From: Candidatus Hydrogenedentota bacterium
GTDB taxonomy: Bacteria > Hydrogenedentota > Hydrogenedentia > Hydrogenedentiales > CAITNO01
Assembly (NCBI GenBank): GCA_903922535.1
Contig: CAIXUF010001349.1
Coordinates: 1 to 5,789, forward strand
Length of the DNA stretch: 5,789 nucleotides
Direction: 5' to 3'
The notes under the pieces were generated by a model. That model had not been told where the DNA came from, ran no database searches, and saw only the letters and a program-made list of their open reading frames with translations. The translations under genes and the position numbers were made by a program. Below, one piece after another: positions 1 to 5,789 of the stretch; positions within the stretch are counted from its first letter, which is position 1; each line of letters starts with the position of its first letter.

Positions 1-2
1 CT

Positions 3-140
3 CTGGTAACCTTTGTGTATGCGAAGGAAGAATGTGAAGGCAGCATGGCGGCAATGCGTGAACCGGGACAGGCTTTTCAGGCGGGTGAATGCACGGGTAA
101 GCGCTTCCAGAAGTCTCCGCATCGGTTGGGATCCGGCTGA
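3..140 (+). CDS. Possible 3' end of an upstream gene (partial, hypothetical)
   Basis: This frame is open from the left edge and stops with TGA at 138-140, giving a 45-residue tail that starts LVTFVYAKEECEGS. I do not recognise it. In its favour, it has the strongest excess of G at the first codon position of the three + frames and an ordinary mix of residues, whereas the competing + frame (TAA at 226-228) is arginine-rich over the same stretch. Against it, the stretch is short. A minus-strand frame starting at the ATG complementary to 120-122 is also open to the left edge (MRRLLEALTRAF...), so a divergent gene cannot be excluded. No terminator hairpin follows the stop. Confidence 0.3.
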   Translation: MVTFVYAKEECEGSMAAMREPGQAFQAGECTGKRFQKSPHRLGSG

Positions 141-201
141 TGCATCAGGAAAGCGCAATATGATCGCGGCCGCCCTGGCGTGGGCCAAATCCGGGAACCA
201 T

Positions 202-208
202 AAGAGAG
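202..208 (+). promoter_or_regulatory. Possible ribosome binding site for the large gene
   Basis: The purine run AAGAGAG ends nine bases before the ATG at 218, a workable but not ideal Shine-Dalgarno match. A competing AGGA at 276-279 lies only four bases before an in-frame ATG at 284. That second start would give a protein beginning MHPPRGLK directly followed by the first hydrophobic segment, which looks like a natural signal anchor. The start is therefore uncertain between 218 and 284. The in-frame stop TGA at 161-163 rules out a start further upstream, and no ATG, GTG or TTG lies in frame between that stop and 218. Confidence 0.3.
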
Positions 209-217
209 TGTTTCACA

Positions 218-1585
218 ATGTCATTTAAGGTGCCGACCGAGAGTTGCGGACGTGGTGTCGAAGGGACGGGCTGTCAGGATGCCATGCATCCTCCACGCGG
301 CCTCAAGTGTCTGGCGTTGGTTGTTCTTTTTTTGGCAGTCTCGCTCATGTTTGCCTGTTCAATCCCGCCGCGCCGGAGTTGGTTCGGAACGATGGGTTTG
401 TCCGGCAACGACACGACGTCAGAGCTATTGCTACCGATCTCCCTTCGCCTTGTGGGTGAATGGCTCGGTGAACCCGCTCTTAGCCATTTGCGTTTTCCCA
501 CGTACGAGAGTCCCCGACTTGCGCTTGATCAGGGCGAGCGCCTCGACAGTGCCATGACCATGTATTTTCCCCTCTTCTTCATGCCGCTGTACCTTCCCGC
601 GAAGATCCTTGGAACGCGGCCAACAGTTGCCTGGGCAATGGTCTACGGCCTTCTCGTTCACTGGCTAGTTGCTTTGCTGGGGGCCGCCCTCGTTTTTTCT
701 GCGGTCCTGTCGGCCGCCAGGCGGCTCATGCCGGCGCTGTTGCTCGCTCTCGCTTCGGCTGCCGTGTTGATATTTCACCCTGCCCCAATGTACTTCTTTC
801 AGGCCATGTACTGGGCGGACGGGTTTGTCATCCCGGTGTTTGTTGCCATGGCGCTTATCGAGTCCCTTCGGGACAGTGCCCTGGCGGAAGAGCGTTCCAC
901 GCGGCGTTTTGACCTGATCTTTGCGGCCACGATGTTCACGGGTTTGCTCATTGATTGGTTTACCGTAAGTGTGCTGATGGCAATCACCATAAAGCGCCTG
1001 TGTTTCTGGCAGTGGGGGCGCAACTGGAAAGCAGCGGCAAGGAACATGCTGCTGTTTTCAGTTCCCGCCGTCTTGGCCGCCTTTTTCCTGTTGCTGCATC
1101 TGTTTATCGTTCGGGGAATGCAGGGTCTTCTTCTGCCGGTGTTTAAGTTCCTTAGCCACTCGGGGGTCATGCGCAATACGGGCTTGGAGTGGCACAATTT
1201 CTGGGAGGGCTATTTTCAAAGGTATTACGGGTATCCGGTCCAGGTCATTGTCTGGTTGACGCTTGCCGTGTCGGCAGCCAGCGTCACTGCCTTTGCATTT
1301 GGCGGCCGACGCCGGGGAACGGCAATGCCCGGTGCCAGGATGCGGCTTATGGGCACGGTGTTCACACTAGTGGCGCCATGCTTTCTGCACAGCTACATTT
1401 TGTGGCACCACGCCGCCGACAACGACTACTCCGTCCTTAAGTTCGCGGTGCCGTTGAGCTGTGCGAGCCTTGCGCTGCTGCCGACGGTTCTGGCAATGAT
1501 GACCCTTCAATGGCGTTCGGGCAAAATGCTGCCTGTCATTTCGGTTGTTGTGCTGGCGGTCGCTGCCCTGTCCGTGGCGGCTGGC
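218..1585 (+). other. Polytopic membrane region, GT-C glycosyltransferase-like
   Basis: Residues 1-456 of the large protein. Hydrophobic segments fall at about 31-48, 114-131, 138-162, 168-186, 198-214, 233-258, 276-298, 340-361, 376-396, 406-427 and 437-456. The long loop after the first segment (49-113) carries acidic residues D104, E107 and D110, the place where GT-C enzymes keep their catalytic acidic residues. Other polar residues lie near segments, as in WAD (199-201) and WHHAADNDY (396-404); the latter resembles the His/Asp motif seen in many GT39-like proteins. After the last segment comes YERVGRIIRDN, as in PMT/GT39-like proteins where a soluble domain begins. I see no family-specific motif that fixes donor or acceptor. 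With eleven segments and a cytoplasmic N-terminus the C-terminal side would face outward. A polymerase- or flippase-type protein is the main alternative. Confidence 0.55.
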
Positions 1586-4500
1586 AGTTTCGGCTATGAC
1601 GACGTCTTCCGGCAGGGAACCCGCGAATATGAACGTGTGGGGCGAATCATCAGGGACAACGTCCGGGGAAACGATCATGTCATTGCACCGCGCCTGTTCA
1701 AGGGGGGGGGGAAGTATTGGACCGAAATGACCATGCTGTCAGCCTCGGCCGGATTGGGTGTTCTCTTCTGCTCTTACCAGTTGGAGCAGGCGCAGCGCTC
1801 GGGCAAGCCCATGGACACCGTGGTCGTTGTCGCGCCGGAACCCATTACCGCAAGTGAGATTGCCCTCAGGCAGCACGCGACTGAAGCGTGGTCAAGCTGC
1901 GGGATGCAGTTCATGAGGCTCCCCGTCAGCGAACTTTCGAGGCCGGACAATCCACCCGAACTGTGCGGCTCGATCATGGGCGCGGCGGAGAAAAACGCCT
2001 GGGAAGAGAGGGGGTGGACCGGGGTGAAAGGCGTGCCGGATTTCAGCACCGCGCCTGTCCCTGTCGCGAAGAGCGTGATCGGTCCGGCCAACCAGCCCGG
2101 CGCGAGAGAGAATGCCTCCCCGTGGACGGACTCGTCGGGCGTGCCGTGGTTGTTTGGCGGTTACGGCAGGAACGGCGCAGGGAATTCAGGACTGTTCAAC
2201 GACCTGTGGAAATACAACCCCGCGACGGGGAACTGGACCTGGATGAAGGGTTCCCCGACGATCAATGAGTCCGGGATTTGCGGCACACTTGGGGCGGGGG
2301 CCAAGGTGAACACGCCCGGCGCGCGTAACGGGTCAATCCCGTGGACTGTCCCGTCGGGCAATCTGTGGCTTTTCGGCGGCTGGGGCTACGACGGCGTGGG
2401 GAACAGCGGATTCCTCAATGACCTTTGGAAATATGACCCGGCAACGGGGTGCTGGACATGGATGCAGGGCGCCTTAAGGCGGAACCAGCCCGGCATTTAC
2501 GGCGCACGCGGCGTTCCGGACCGGGCCAACACGCCTGGGGCGCGCCAGCATGCGGTCTCGTGGACCGACAGAACGGGCAATCTGTGGCTCTTCGGCGGCC
2601 GGGGCTATGACGGCGCGGGGAAGAGCGGCACCCTCAATGACCTGTGGAAATACGACCCGGCAACGGGGTGCTGGACCTGGATGAAGGGTGCCCCGGCGGG
2701 AAACCAGGGCGGAACCTACGGGACACCCGGTGTGCCGCTGGCGGCCAGCACACCCGGGGCGCGCCAGGATGCGGTGTCATGGACCGATGGAGCGGGTAAT
2801 CTGTGGCTCTTCGGCGGCTGGGGCTGCGACGGAGCGGGACAGGTGGGCTCCCTGAATGACCTGTGGAAATACACCCCGGCAACGGGTAACTGGACTTGGA
2901 TGAAGGGTACCCCGACAGGCGACCAGGCGGGAACCTATGGCGCGCCGGGGAAGCCGACGGCGGCGAACGCGCCCGGCGGACGCCAGCATGCGGTGTCGTG
3001 GACCGACATTACGGGCAAACTGTGGCTTTTCGGCGGCTTCGGCCAGGCCGCGGGGACCGGCTCAGGCTCCCTCAATGACCTGTGGAAATACGACCCAGTC
3101 TCGGGCGAATGGACCTGGATGAAGGGTGCCTCCGAGGTGAACCAACCCGGGACTTACGGCACTTCCGGGACGCCGGACCCGGCCAGCACGCCCGGCGGAC
3201 GCCAGCATGCGGTGTCGTGGATCGACAGCGCAGGCAGTCTGTGGCTTGACGGCGGCTTCGGCCTTGCCGACGGGAAAGGTTCAGGCTTCCTCAATGACCT
3301 GTGGAAATATGACCCGGCCTCGGGCAACTGGGCCTGGATGAAGGGCGCCCGAACCATCAACCAGTCCGGAACCTACGGCAAACGCGGAACGCCCGACCCG
3401 GACAAAATGCCCGGCCTGCGCTACAGCGCGGTCGCGTGGACGGACAGATCGGGGGCAACGTGGCGCTTCGGCAGTTGCGGTCCCGAGGACGATGACAGTG
3501 AGGACAGGGTCAACGACCTGTGGAAATATGACCCCGCCACGGACAAGTGGATCGTCGTGAAGGGTGCTGTTGCGCTTGACCGGCCCGGGATATACGGCTC
3601 GTTCGGAAACACAGCGGTGGCCGACAACCCGGGAGCGCCCGCCCAGGCGATTTCGTGGATTGACAGCACCGGGGCACTGTGGCTTTTCAGCGGCACCGGC
3701 TATTCCAGTTGGACGAGCACCGGCAACCTCAACGACAAGTGGAAGTATTACCCGGCGACGGGGAACTGGGTCTGGAAGAGGGGTGTCATGACGGACAACC
3801 CGTGCGGAACCGGGGGCACGCCCGACGCGCCCAGGTACGCGGTTTGGTGGAAGAACGACTGGGGAACACTTTGGCTTTTCGGCGGCGTGAGTTTCGATGA
3901 CGCCGATTACAGGGTCTGCCTGGCCGATCAGTGGCGCGACAGGACCCCGGACACGCCCTCCCCCCCGCCGGTGATAAACCTTGCCGGCGAAGCCGCGGCA
4001 ACGGTGCAGTGCGGCAGCGCCTACGCCGATGCGGGCGCCACGGCCATTGACAGCAATTGCCAGGGCGATCAGACCGGCAAGATAGTTGTCGCCGACCCGG
4101 TGGACGCGAACACGCCGGGCACCTACACCGTGCGCTACAACGTGAAGGACGGCGAAGGCGTCAGCGCCGCCGAGGTCACGCGCACGGTGACAGTGGCGGA
4201 CATGGAACCGCCCGTAATCGCACTGCGGGGTGAAAGCGCCGTCACGGTGGACTGCGGTGGCACATACACCGAGGAGGGCGCCATTTCCATGGACGCCTGC
4301 ATGGGCGAATCGGACGTTGAAATTGGCGGCGACAAGGTTGACGCCGCGGTGCCCGGCATCTATACCGTCACCTACAACGCGCATGACGAATGCTGCAACA
4401 GCGCCGTTGAAGTGAGGCGGAGGGTGACTGTTGCGGACTCCGCGCCGATCATCCGATATTGCCCGGCGGACGCGGTTGCCGTGGCCGACGAGAGCGGCAG

Positions 4501-5789
4501 CGCGCCGGCACCCGATGTGACGGGGAAACTGGACGCGTGGGACAGGTGTTCCGGCAAAGAGACGAAGACACAGTCGCCGCCCGCAGGCACGAACCTGGCA
4601 GTGGGCGCGCATGACGTGGTGCTGACGGCGACAGACAGCGCGGGCAACAGTTCCGTGTGCAACGTGACATTGACCGTGCATCCGGCGCAAAGTCCGGGCA
4701 CCTATGACGCGGCCGGCGCCGCGGCGGACCTGGCCGCCGCGTCGGGAAAGCTCACGGTTGACACTTCCGCGATGACCATGACGCTGGATGGCGCAGTCGT
4801 TGCGTCCGGCACTGATGAGGGCGGCGTTTGCGTGTTTCGTTTCAGGGACGCGCGTGTGGCGTCCGGGGTTGCGGTGAACGTGACCGGCACACGTCCTTTG
4901 TCCATCGCGGCGTCCGGCGACATGACCTGGCTTGCCAATTTGGACGTCACCCCCGGCACACTCGGCGGCGGTGTGGGCGGCGCGGGCGGCGCCGGCGCCC
5001 AGAGCGGTGCCGCCGGAAAGGGAACTGGCGGTGCGGCGGGTTATGGCGCGTATGGAGCGCCGGGAGAAGGCGGCGACATCGGCGGACAGGGCGGCGCGGC
5101 AAGGTTCAACGCGCTCGCGGAGGACACTTCGCTTGCCGCCGGCAACGGCGGCGGCGGCGGCGGGGGCAGTGGCATCGGCAGCGGCGCAAAAGGCGCCGAC
5201 GGTGGTGGCGCCTTCGTTCTTGCGTGTCGGGGCCTGCTCCGGATTACAGGCGGCCGGTTCAGTGCGAATGCCGCCGATCCGGTTGCCGGTGCGGCGGTTG
5301 GCGCGGCAAAGGACGGTGGCAAGGGCGGCTGCGGCACACCGGGCATGATCAAGCTGGTGGGTTCAGTGGTGCTCGCCAAAGACAGGGCCGTGCAACTGCT
5401 CAACGGGCTCGACGGGCTGCCCGAGCACAATGGGCGCTTTACCCGGCTGTCCAACATGAGCGCCGAAGCGCTGGCGGCGCACGCGCCGTCTTTTGACAAG
5501 GCAAAGGGCTTGGCCGCGCCGGTTGTTGGGGAAAGCGTGTATGGCAACCTGCTGCGGGAGAACAACGCCCTCCTTCTGGGGCCTTCGCCGCGGATTCCGC
5601 AGATCGTCGGCGGTCCGGCCGCGATCGGTTGCCTTAAGACCGACTACTGGAACCAGGGCGAGGTCAACGCGCTCATTGCCGACAACGGCCAGTTGCGCTA
5701 CACCGTGCTGCGCCAGCCTTCGGCGGGTGGCACTTCGGTTTTTGCGGGGTATGACCAGGTGTTTGTGAAGAACACCAGCGGCGCGGCAA
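218..5789 (+). CDS. Giant multidomain protein: GT-C-like membrane region, kelch propeller, Ig/HYR domains, Gly-rich domain (3' partial)
   Basis: A single uninterrupted frame of about 1,857 codons runs off the right edge. Order of domains by residue: 1-30 polar N-terminus; 31-456 about eleven hydrophobic segments; 457-599 soluble domain; 600-1242 kelch array; 1243-1250 Pro-rich linker; 1251-1328 and 1330-1407 DUF5011-like Ig domains; 1408-1489 HYR-like domain; 1490-1582 beta-rich segment; 1583-1664 Gly-rich domain; 1665 onward C-terminal region. The first part resembles GT-C glycosyltransferases, which use polyprenyl-phosphate sugars; the rest resembles secreted surface proteins. The overall function is unknown, and I infer a membrane-tethered extracellular protein. 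Phe codon use changes between halves (TTT:TTC 21:16 before residue 600, 6:19 after), which suggests parts of different origin. A loss of the stop between two once separate genes, or an assembly error, is possible, but the frame is clean and the repeat phase is kept across the junction. Confidence 0.85.
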   Translation, partial: MSFKVPTESCGRGVEGTGCQDAMHPPRGLKCLALVVLFLAVSLMFACSIPPRRSWFGTMGLSGNDTTSELLLPISLRLVGEWLGEPALSHLRFPTYESPRLALDQGERLDSAMTMYFPLFFMPLYLPAKILGTRPTVAWAMVYGLLVHWLVALLGAALVFSAVLSAARRLMPALLLALASAAVLIFHPAPMYFFQAMYWADGFVIPVFVAMALIESLRDSALAEERSTRRFDLIFAATMFTGLLIDWFTVSVLMAITIKRLCFWQWGRNWKAAARNMLLFSVPAVLAAFFLLLHLFIVRGMQGLLLPVFKFLSHSGVMRNTGLEWHNFWEGYFQRYYGYPVQVIVWLTLAVSAASVTAFAFGGRRRGTAMPGARMRLMGTVFTLVAPCFLHSYILWHHAADNDYSVLKFAVPLSCASLALLPTVLAMMTLQWRSGKMLPVISVVVLAVAALSVAAGSFGYDDVFRQGTREYERVGRIIRDNVRGNDHVIAPRLFKGGGKYWTEMTMLSASAGLGVLFCSYQLEQAQRSGKPMDTVVVVAPEPITASEIALRQHATEAWSSCGMQFMRLPVSELSRPDNPPELCGSIMGAAEKNAWEERGWTGVKGVPDFSTAPVPVAKSVIGPANQPGARENASPWTDSSGVPWLFGGYGRNGAGNSGLFNDLWKYNPATGNWTWMKGSPTINESGICGTLGAGAKVNTPGARNGSIPWTVPSGNLWLFGGWGYDGVGNSGFLNDLWKYDPATGCWTWMQGALRRNQPGIYGARGVPDRANTPGARQHAVSWTDRTGNLWLFGGRGYDGAGKSGTLNDLWKYDPATGCWTWMKGAPAGNQGGTYGTPGVPLAASTPGARQDAVSWTDGAGNLWLFGGWGCDGAGQVGSLNDLWKYTPATGNWTWMKGTPTGDQAGTYGAPGKPTAANAPGGRQHAVSWTDITGKLWLFGGFGQAAGTGSGSLNDLWKYDPVSGEWTWMKGASEVNQPGTYGTSGTPDPASTPGGRQHAVSWIDSAGSLWLDGGFGLADGKGSGFLNDLWKYDPASGNWAWMKGARTINQSGTYGKRGTPDPDKMPGLRYSAVAWTDRSGATWRFGSCGPEDDDSEDRVNDLWKYDPATDKWIVVKGAVALDRPGIYGSFGNTAVADNPGAPAQAISWIDSTGALWLFSGTGYSSWTSTGNLNDKWKYYPATGNWVWKRGVMTDNPCGTGGTPDAPRYAVWWKNDWGTLWLFGGVSFDDADYRVCLADQWRDRTPDTPSPPPVINLAGEAAATVQCGSAYADAGATAIDSNCQGDQTGKIVVADPVDANTPGTYTVRYNVKDGEGVSAAEVTRTVTVADMEPPVIALRGESAVTVDCGGTYTEEGAISMDACMGESDVEIGGDKVDAAVPGIYTVTYNAHDECCNSAVEVRRRVTVADSAPIIRYCPADAVAVADESGSAPAPDVTGKLDAWDRCSGKETKTQSPPAGTNLAVGAHDVVLTATDSAGNSSVCNVTLTVHPAQSPGTYDAAGAAADLAAASGKLTVDTSAMTMTLDGAVVASGTDEGGVCVFRFRDARVASGVAVNVTGTRPLSIAASGDMTWLANLDVTPGTLGGGVGGAGGAGAQSGAAGKGTGGAAGYGAYGAPGEGGDIGGQGGAARFNALAEDTSLAAGNGGGGGGGSGIGSGAKGADGGGAFVLACRGLLRITGGRFSANAADPVAGAAVGAAKDGGKGGCGTPGMIKLVGSVVLAKDRAVQLLNGLDGLPEHNGRFTRLSNMSAEALAAHAPSFDKAKGLAAPVVGESVYGNLLRENNALLLGPSPRIPQIVGGPAAIGCLKTDYWNQGEVNALIADNGQLRYTVLRQPSAGGTSVFAGYDQVFVKNTSGAA
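1586..2014 (+). other. Soluble domain between membrane region and kelch array
   Basis: Residues 457-599. It starts with an amphipathic helix-like stretch (EYERVGRIIRDNV, 470-482) and DHVIAP (486-491), then KGGGK encoded by the G run, then a hydrophobic patch (SASAGLGVLF) and a buried-strand-like TVVVVAPEP (534-542). This alternation of strands and helices is what follows the last membrane segment in many GT-C proteins. The last part, about 570-599 (SELSRPDNPPELCGSIMGA...), is less ordered and acts as the junction to the propeller. No signal peptide, stop, convincing ribosome binding site or independent start for a separate kelch gene is visible here; the ATG at 1976 has no Shine-Dalgarno sequence. 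Confidence 0.5.
1702..1711 (+). repeat. Run of ten G inside the coding sequence
   Basis: The run encodes the Gly-Gly-Gly of KGGGK at residues 495-499. With ten G the frame is open on both sides. One G fewer would give a stop at 1728-1730; one G more would give a stop at 1855-1857. Either change would leave the membrane region but remove the kelch array and everything after it. Homopolymers of this length can slip in replication or be miscounted in sequencing. Confidence 0.9.
2015..3766 (+). repeat. Tandem 219-bp coding repeat, eight in-phase copies
   Basis: The start of the WTxxKG codons recurs from 2015 to 3767 in eight steps of 219 bases. The NDLWKY codons stand at 2198, 2417, 2636, 2855, 3074, 3293, 3512 and 3731, each exactly 219 apart. 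The string GACCTGTGGAAATA is identical in units 1, 3, 4, 5, 6 and 7; unit 2 differs by one base and unit 8 by three. No insertion or deletion occurred in any of the periods. Similarity is highest in the centre and falls toward both ends, as expected for an array that grows or is homogenised by recombination. Confidence 0.9.
2015..3943 (+). other. Kelch beta-propeller, eight 73-residue periods plus a shorter ninth blade
   Basis: Residues 600-1242. Each unit has the order WTWMKG, (N)QxGxYG, PGAR, AVSWTD, LWLFGG, NDLWKYDPATG. This matches the kelch motif: a hydrophobic strand ending in GG, then Tyr and Trp separated by six residues (YDPATGNW). LWLFGG-type strands occur nine times. The middle units 3-6 are the most alike. 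Unit 1 (WTGVKG), units 2 and 7-8 are more diverged (for example WRFGSCG in unit 7), and the ninth blade is nine residues shorter and ends ADQWRD without a following WTxxKG strand. Kelch propellers of this type bind proteins or carbohydrates or, in the galactose oxidase group, carry an enzyme; no galactose-oxidase active-site pattern is recognisable. An outward, secreted location fits the Ig-like domains that follow. Confidence 0.9.
3968..4201 (+). other. Ig-like domain 1 (DUF5011-type)
   Basis: Residues 1251-1328, after a Pro-rich linker (PDTPSPP). It begins PVINLAGEAAATVQCG, continues with YADAGATAIDSNCQGD, then PGTYTVRYNVKDGEG and ends TRTVTVAD. This is the usual order in bacterial surface Ig-like domains of the DUF5011 group. 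Cys1265 and Cys1281 sit where such domains often form a disulfide. These domains act as spacers in surface and secreted proteins. Confidence 0.8.
4205..4438 (+). other. Ig-like domain 2 (DUF5011-type)
   Basis: Residues 1330-1407, directly following the first and clearly related to it: EPPVIALRGESAVTVDCGG, YTEEGAISMDACMG, PGIYTVTYNAHDECCNSA, RRRVTVAD. Cys1346 and Cys1361 match the pair of domain 1. The extra adjacent pair Cys1392-Cys1393 in the NAHDECCNSA turn is not in domain 1, whose equivalent turn reads KDGEGVSA. Confidence 0.82.
4439..4684 (+). other. HYR-like domain
   Basis: Residues 1408-1489. APIIRYCPADAVAVADESG, then the acidic segment APDVTGKLDAWDRCSG, TQSPPAGTNLAVGAHDVVL, TATDSAGNSSVCNVTLTV. 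The order 'CP...V.D..G', 'D.C', 'QSP..GT', 'G.H.V.LTATD.AGN...C' is the hyalin repeat pattern. Cys1415, Cys1444 and Cys1481 are present. HYR domains are Ig-fold spacers or adhesion modules in extracellular proteins. Confidence 0.8.
4685..4963 (+). other. Beta-rich lead-in to the glycine-rich domain
   Basis: Residues 1490-1582. It starts with an Ala-rich linker, then short strands: KLTVDTSAMTMTLDGAVV, GVCVFRFRDARVASGVAV, VTGTRPLSIAASGDMTWLA, LDVTPGTLGG. From general knowledge, the pattern 'F.F....V..GV.V.VTG.RPL...A.GD' just before a Gly-rich stretch is common in large surface proteins of Myxococcota and Planctomycetota, and suggests a solenoid of stacked strands. No catalytic motif is visible. 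Confidence 0.5.
4964..5209 (+). other. Glycine-rich low-complexity domain
   Basis: Residues 1583-1664; 38 of 82 are glycine by hand count, with Ala the next most common, including seven Gly in a row at 1644-1650 (GGC five times, GGG, GGC). A non-Gly island, ARFNALAEDTSLAA, sits in the middle. Downstream follows ITGGRFSANAADP, and this combination resembles Gly-rich loops inserted in beta-solenoid surface proteins. Likely extracellular and structural. Confidence 0.75.
5210..5789 (+). other. C-terminal region, beginning of an unrecognised segment, cut by the window edge
   Basis: Residues 1665 onward. The first part (AFVLACRGLLRITGGRFSA, then GKGGCGTPGMIKLVGSVVLA) completes the solenoid-like Gly-rich module. 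Next come a helical stretch around NMSAEALAAHAPSFDKAKG, then a Pro/Gly segment PSPRIPQIVGGPAAIG, and finally EVNALIADNGQLRYTVLRQP and SVFAGYDQVFVKNTSG, which look like beta strands of a new extracellular domain. I recognise no family. Any C-terminal sorting signal or anchor lies beyond the window. Confidence 0.55.

Noticed and set aside
126..164. Promoter-like boxes TTGGGA (126-131) and TATGAT (159-164)
   Set aside because: The spacing of 27 bases is too long, and no good -35 box stands 16-18 bases before TATGAT.
13..228. Small + strand open frame overlapping the start of the large gene
   Set aside because: It has no ribosome binding site and an Arg-rich first half, and it overlaps a better-looking frame that ends at 140. 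A short overlapping gene cannot be fully excluded.
326..361. Possible lipoprotein signal, with MFAC at residues 44-47 after a hydrophobic stretch
   Set aside because: Met and Phe at the -3 and -2 positions do not fit the usual lipobox, and many membrane segments follow, so a signal anchor is more likely.
2015..3766. Reading the regular repeats as a CRISPR or mobile-element array
   Set aside because: The period is a multiple of three, the repeats are diverged protein-coding kelch units, and there are no short identical repeats with unique spacers.
3281..4690. Open frame of 469 codons on the minus strand
   Set aside because: It lies opposite the kelch and Ig-like region, is rich in Arg, Val, His and Pro without any domain, and arises from the high GC of the coding strand. 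The + frame has clear repeated motifs over the same bases.
4721..4740. GC hairpin with a 7-bp stem (GCGGCGG / CCGCCGC), and the palindrome GGCGCCGGCGCC at 4988-4999
   Set aside because: Both lie inside the open frame, have no following T run, and are expected by chance in Ala/Gly codons of this GC content.
4828..5565. Long open frames in both strands over the glycine-rich part (for example 4828-5496 + and 5041-5565 -)
   Set aside because: They consist mostly of Arg/Gly or Pro/Ala stretches that mirror GGC/GCG codons of the real frame, and have no convincing start.

Overview
The window is GC-rich and almost entirely filled by one reading frame on the + strand. It opens at the ATG at 218 and runs to the right edge without a stop (about 1,857 codons, C-terminus missing). 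I checked the frame by hand at many points from 218 to the end and it stays in phase. Long open frames on the other strand and in other + frames are shadows of this GC-rich gene.

Layout: 1-140 probably holds the 3' tail of another gene (weak support). 141-217 is a short gap ending in a purine-rich possible ribosome binding site. 218-1585 encodes about eleven hydrophobic segments resembling a GT-C-type (GT39/PMT-like) membrane glycosyltransferase. 1586-2014 is its soluble domain and carries a run of ten G. 2015-3943 encodes a kelch beta-propeller built from a 73-residue unit repeated with an exact 219-bp period. 3968-4684 encodes two DUF5011-like Ig domains and one HYR-like domain. 4685-5209 is a beta-rich lead-in followed by a domain with 46% glycine. 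5210-5789 is a C-terminal region that continues beyond the window.

The unusual point is the architecture. Membrane enzymes of the GT-C type and secreted kelch/HYR/Gly-rich surface proteins are normally separate proteins, but here they form one frame. The WTxxKG strand that starts the propeller lies exactly one repeat period before the next, so the junction keeps the phase of the repeat. With an odd number of membrane segments, everything after residue 456 would lie outside the cytoplasmic membrane. The inferred picture is a membrane-embedded enzyme-like head carrying a long extracellular, possibly carbohydrate- or protein-binding arm.

Organism: kelch units of the NDLWKYDPATG/WTWMKG type, HYR and DUF5011 domains and 'GGGGGG...ITG..SANA' surface domains are, from general knowledge, frequent in large proteins of Lentisphaerota, Planctomycetota, Hydrogenedentota and Myxococcota. 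A GC-rich bacterium of that kind is likely, but the window has no phylogenetic marker.
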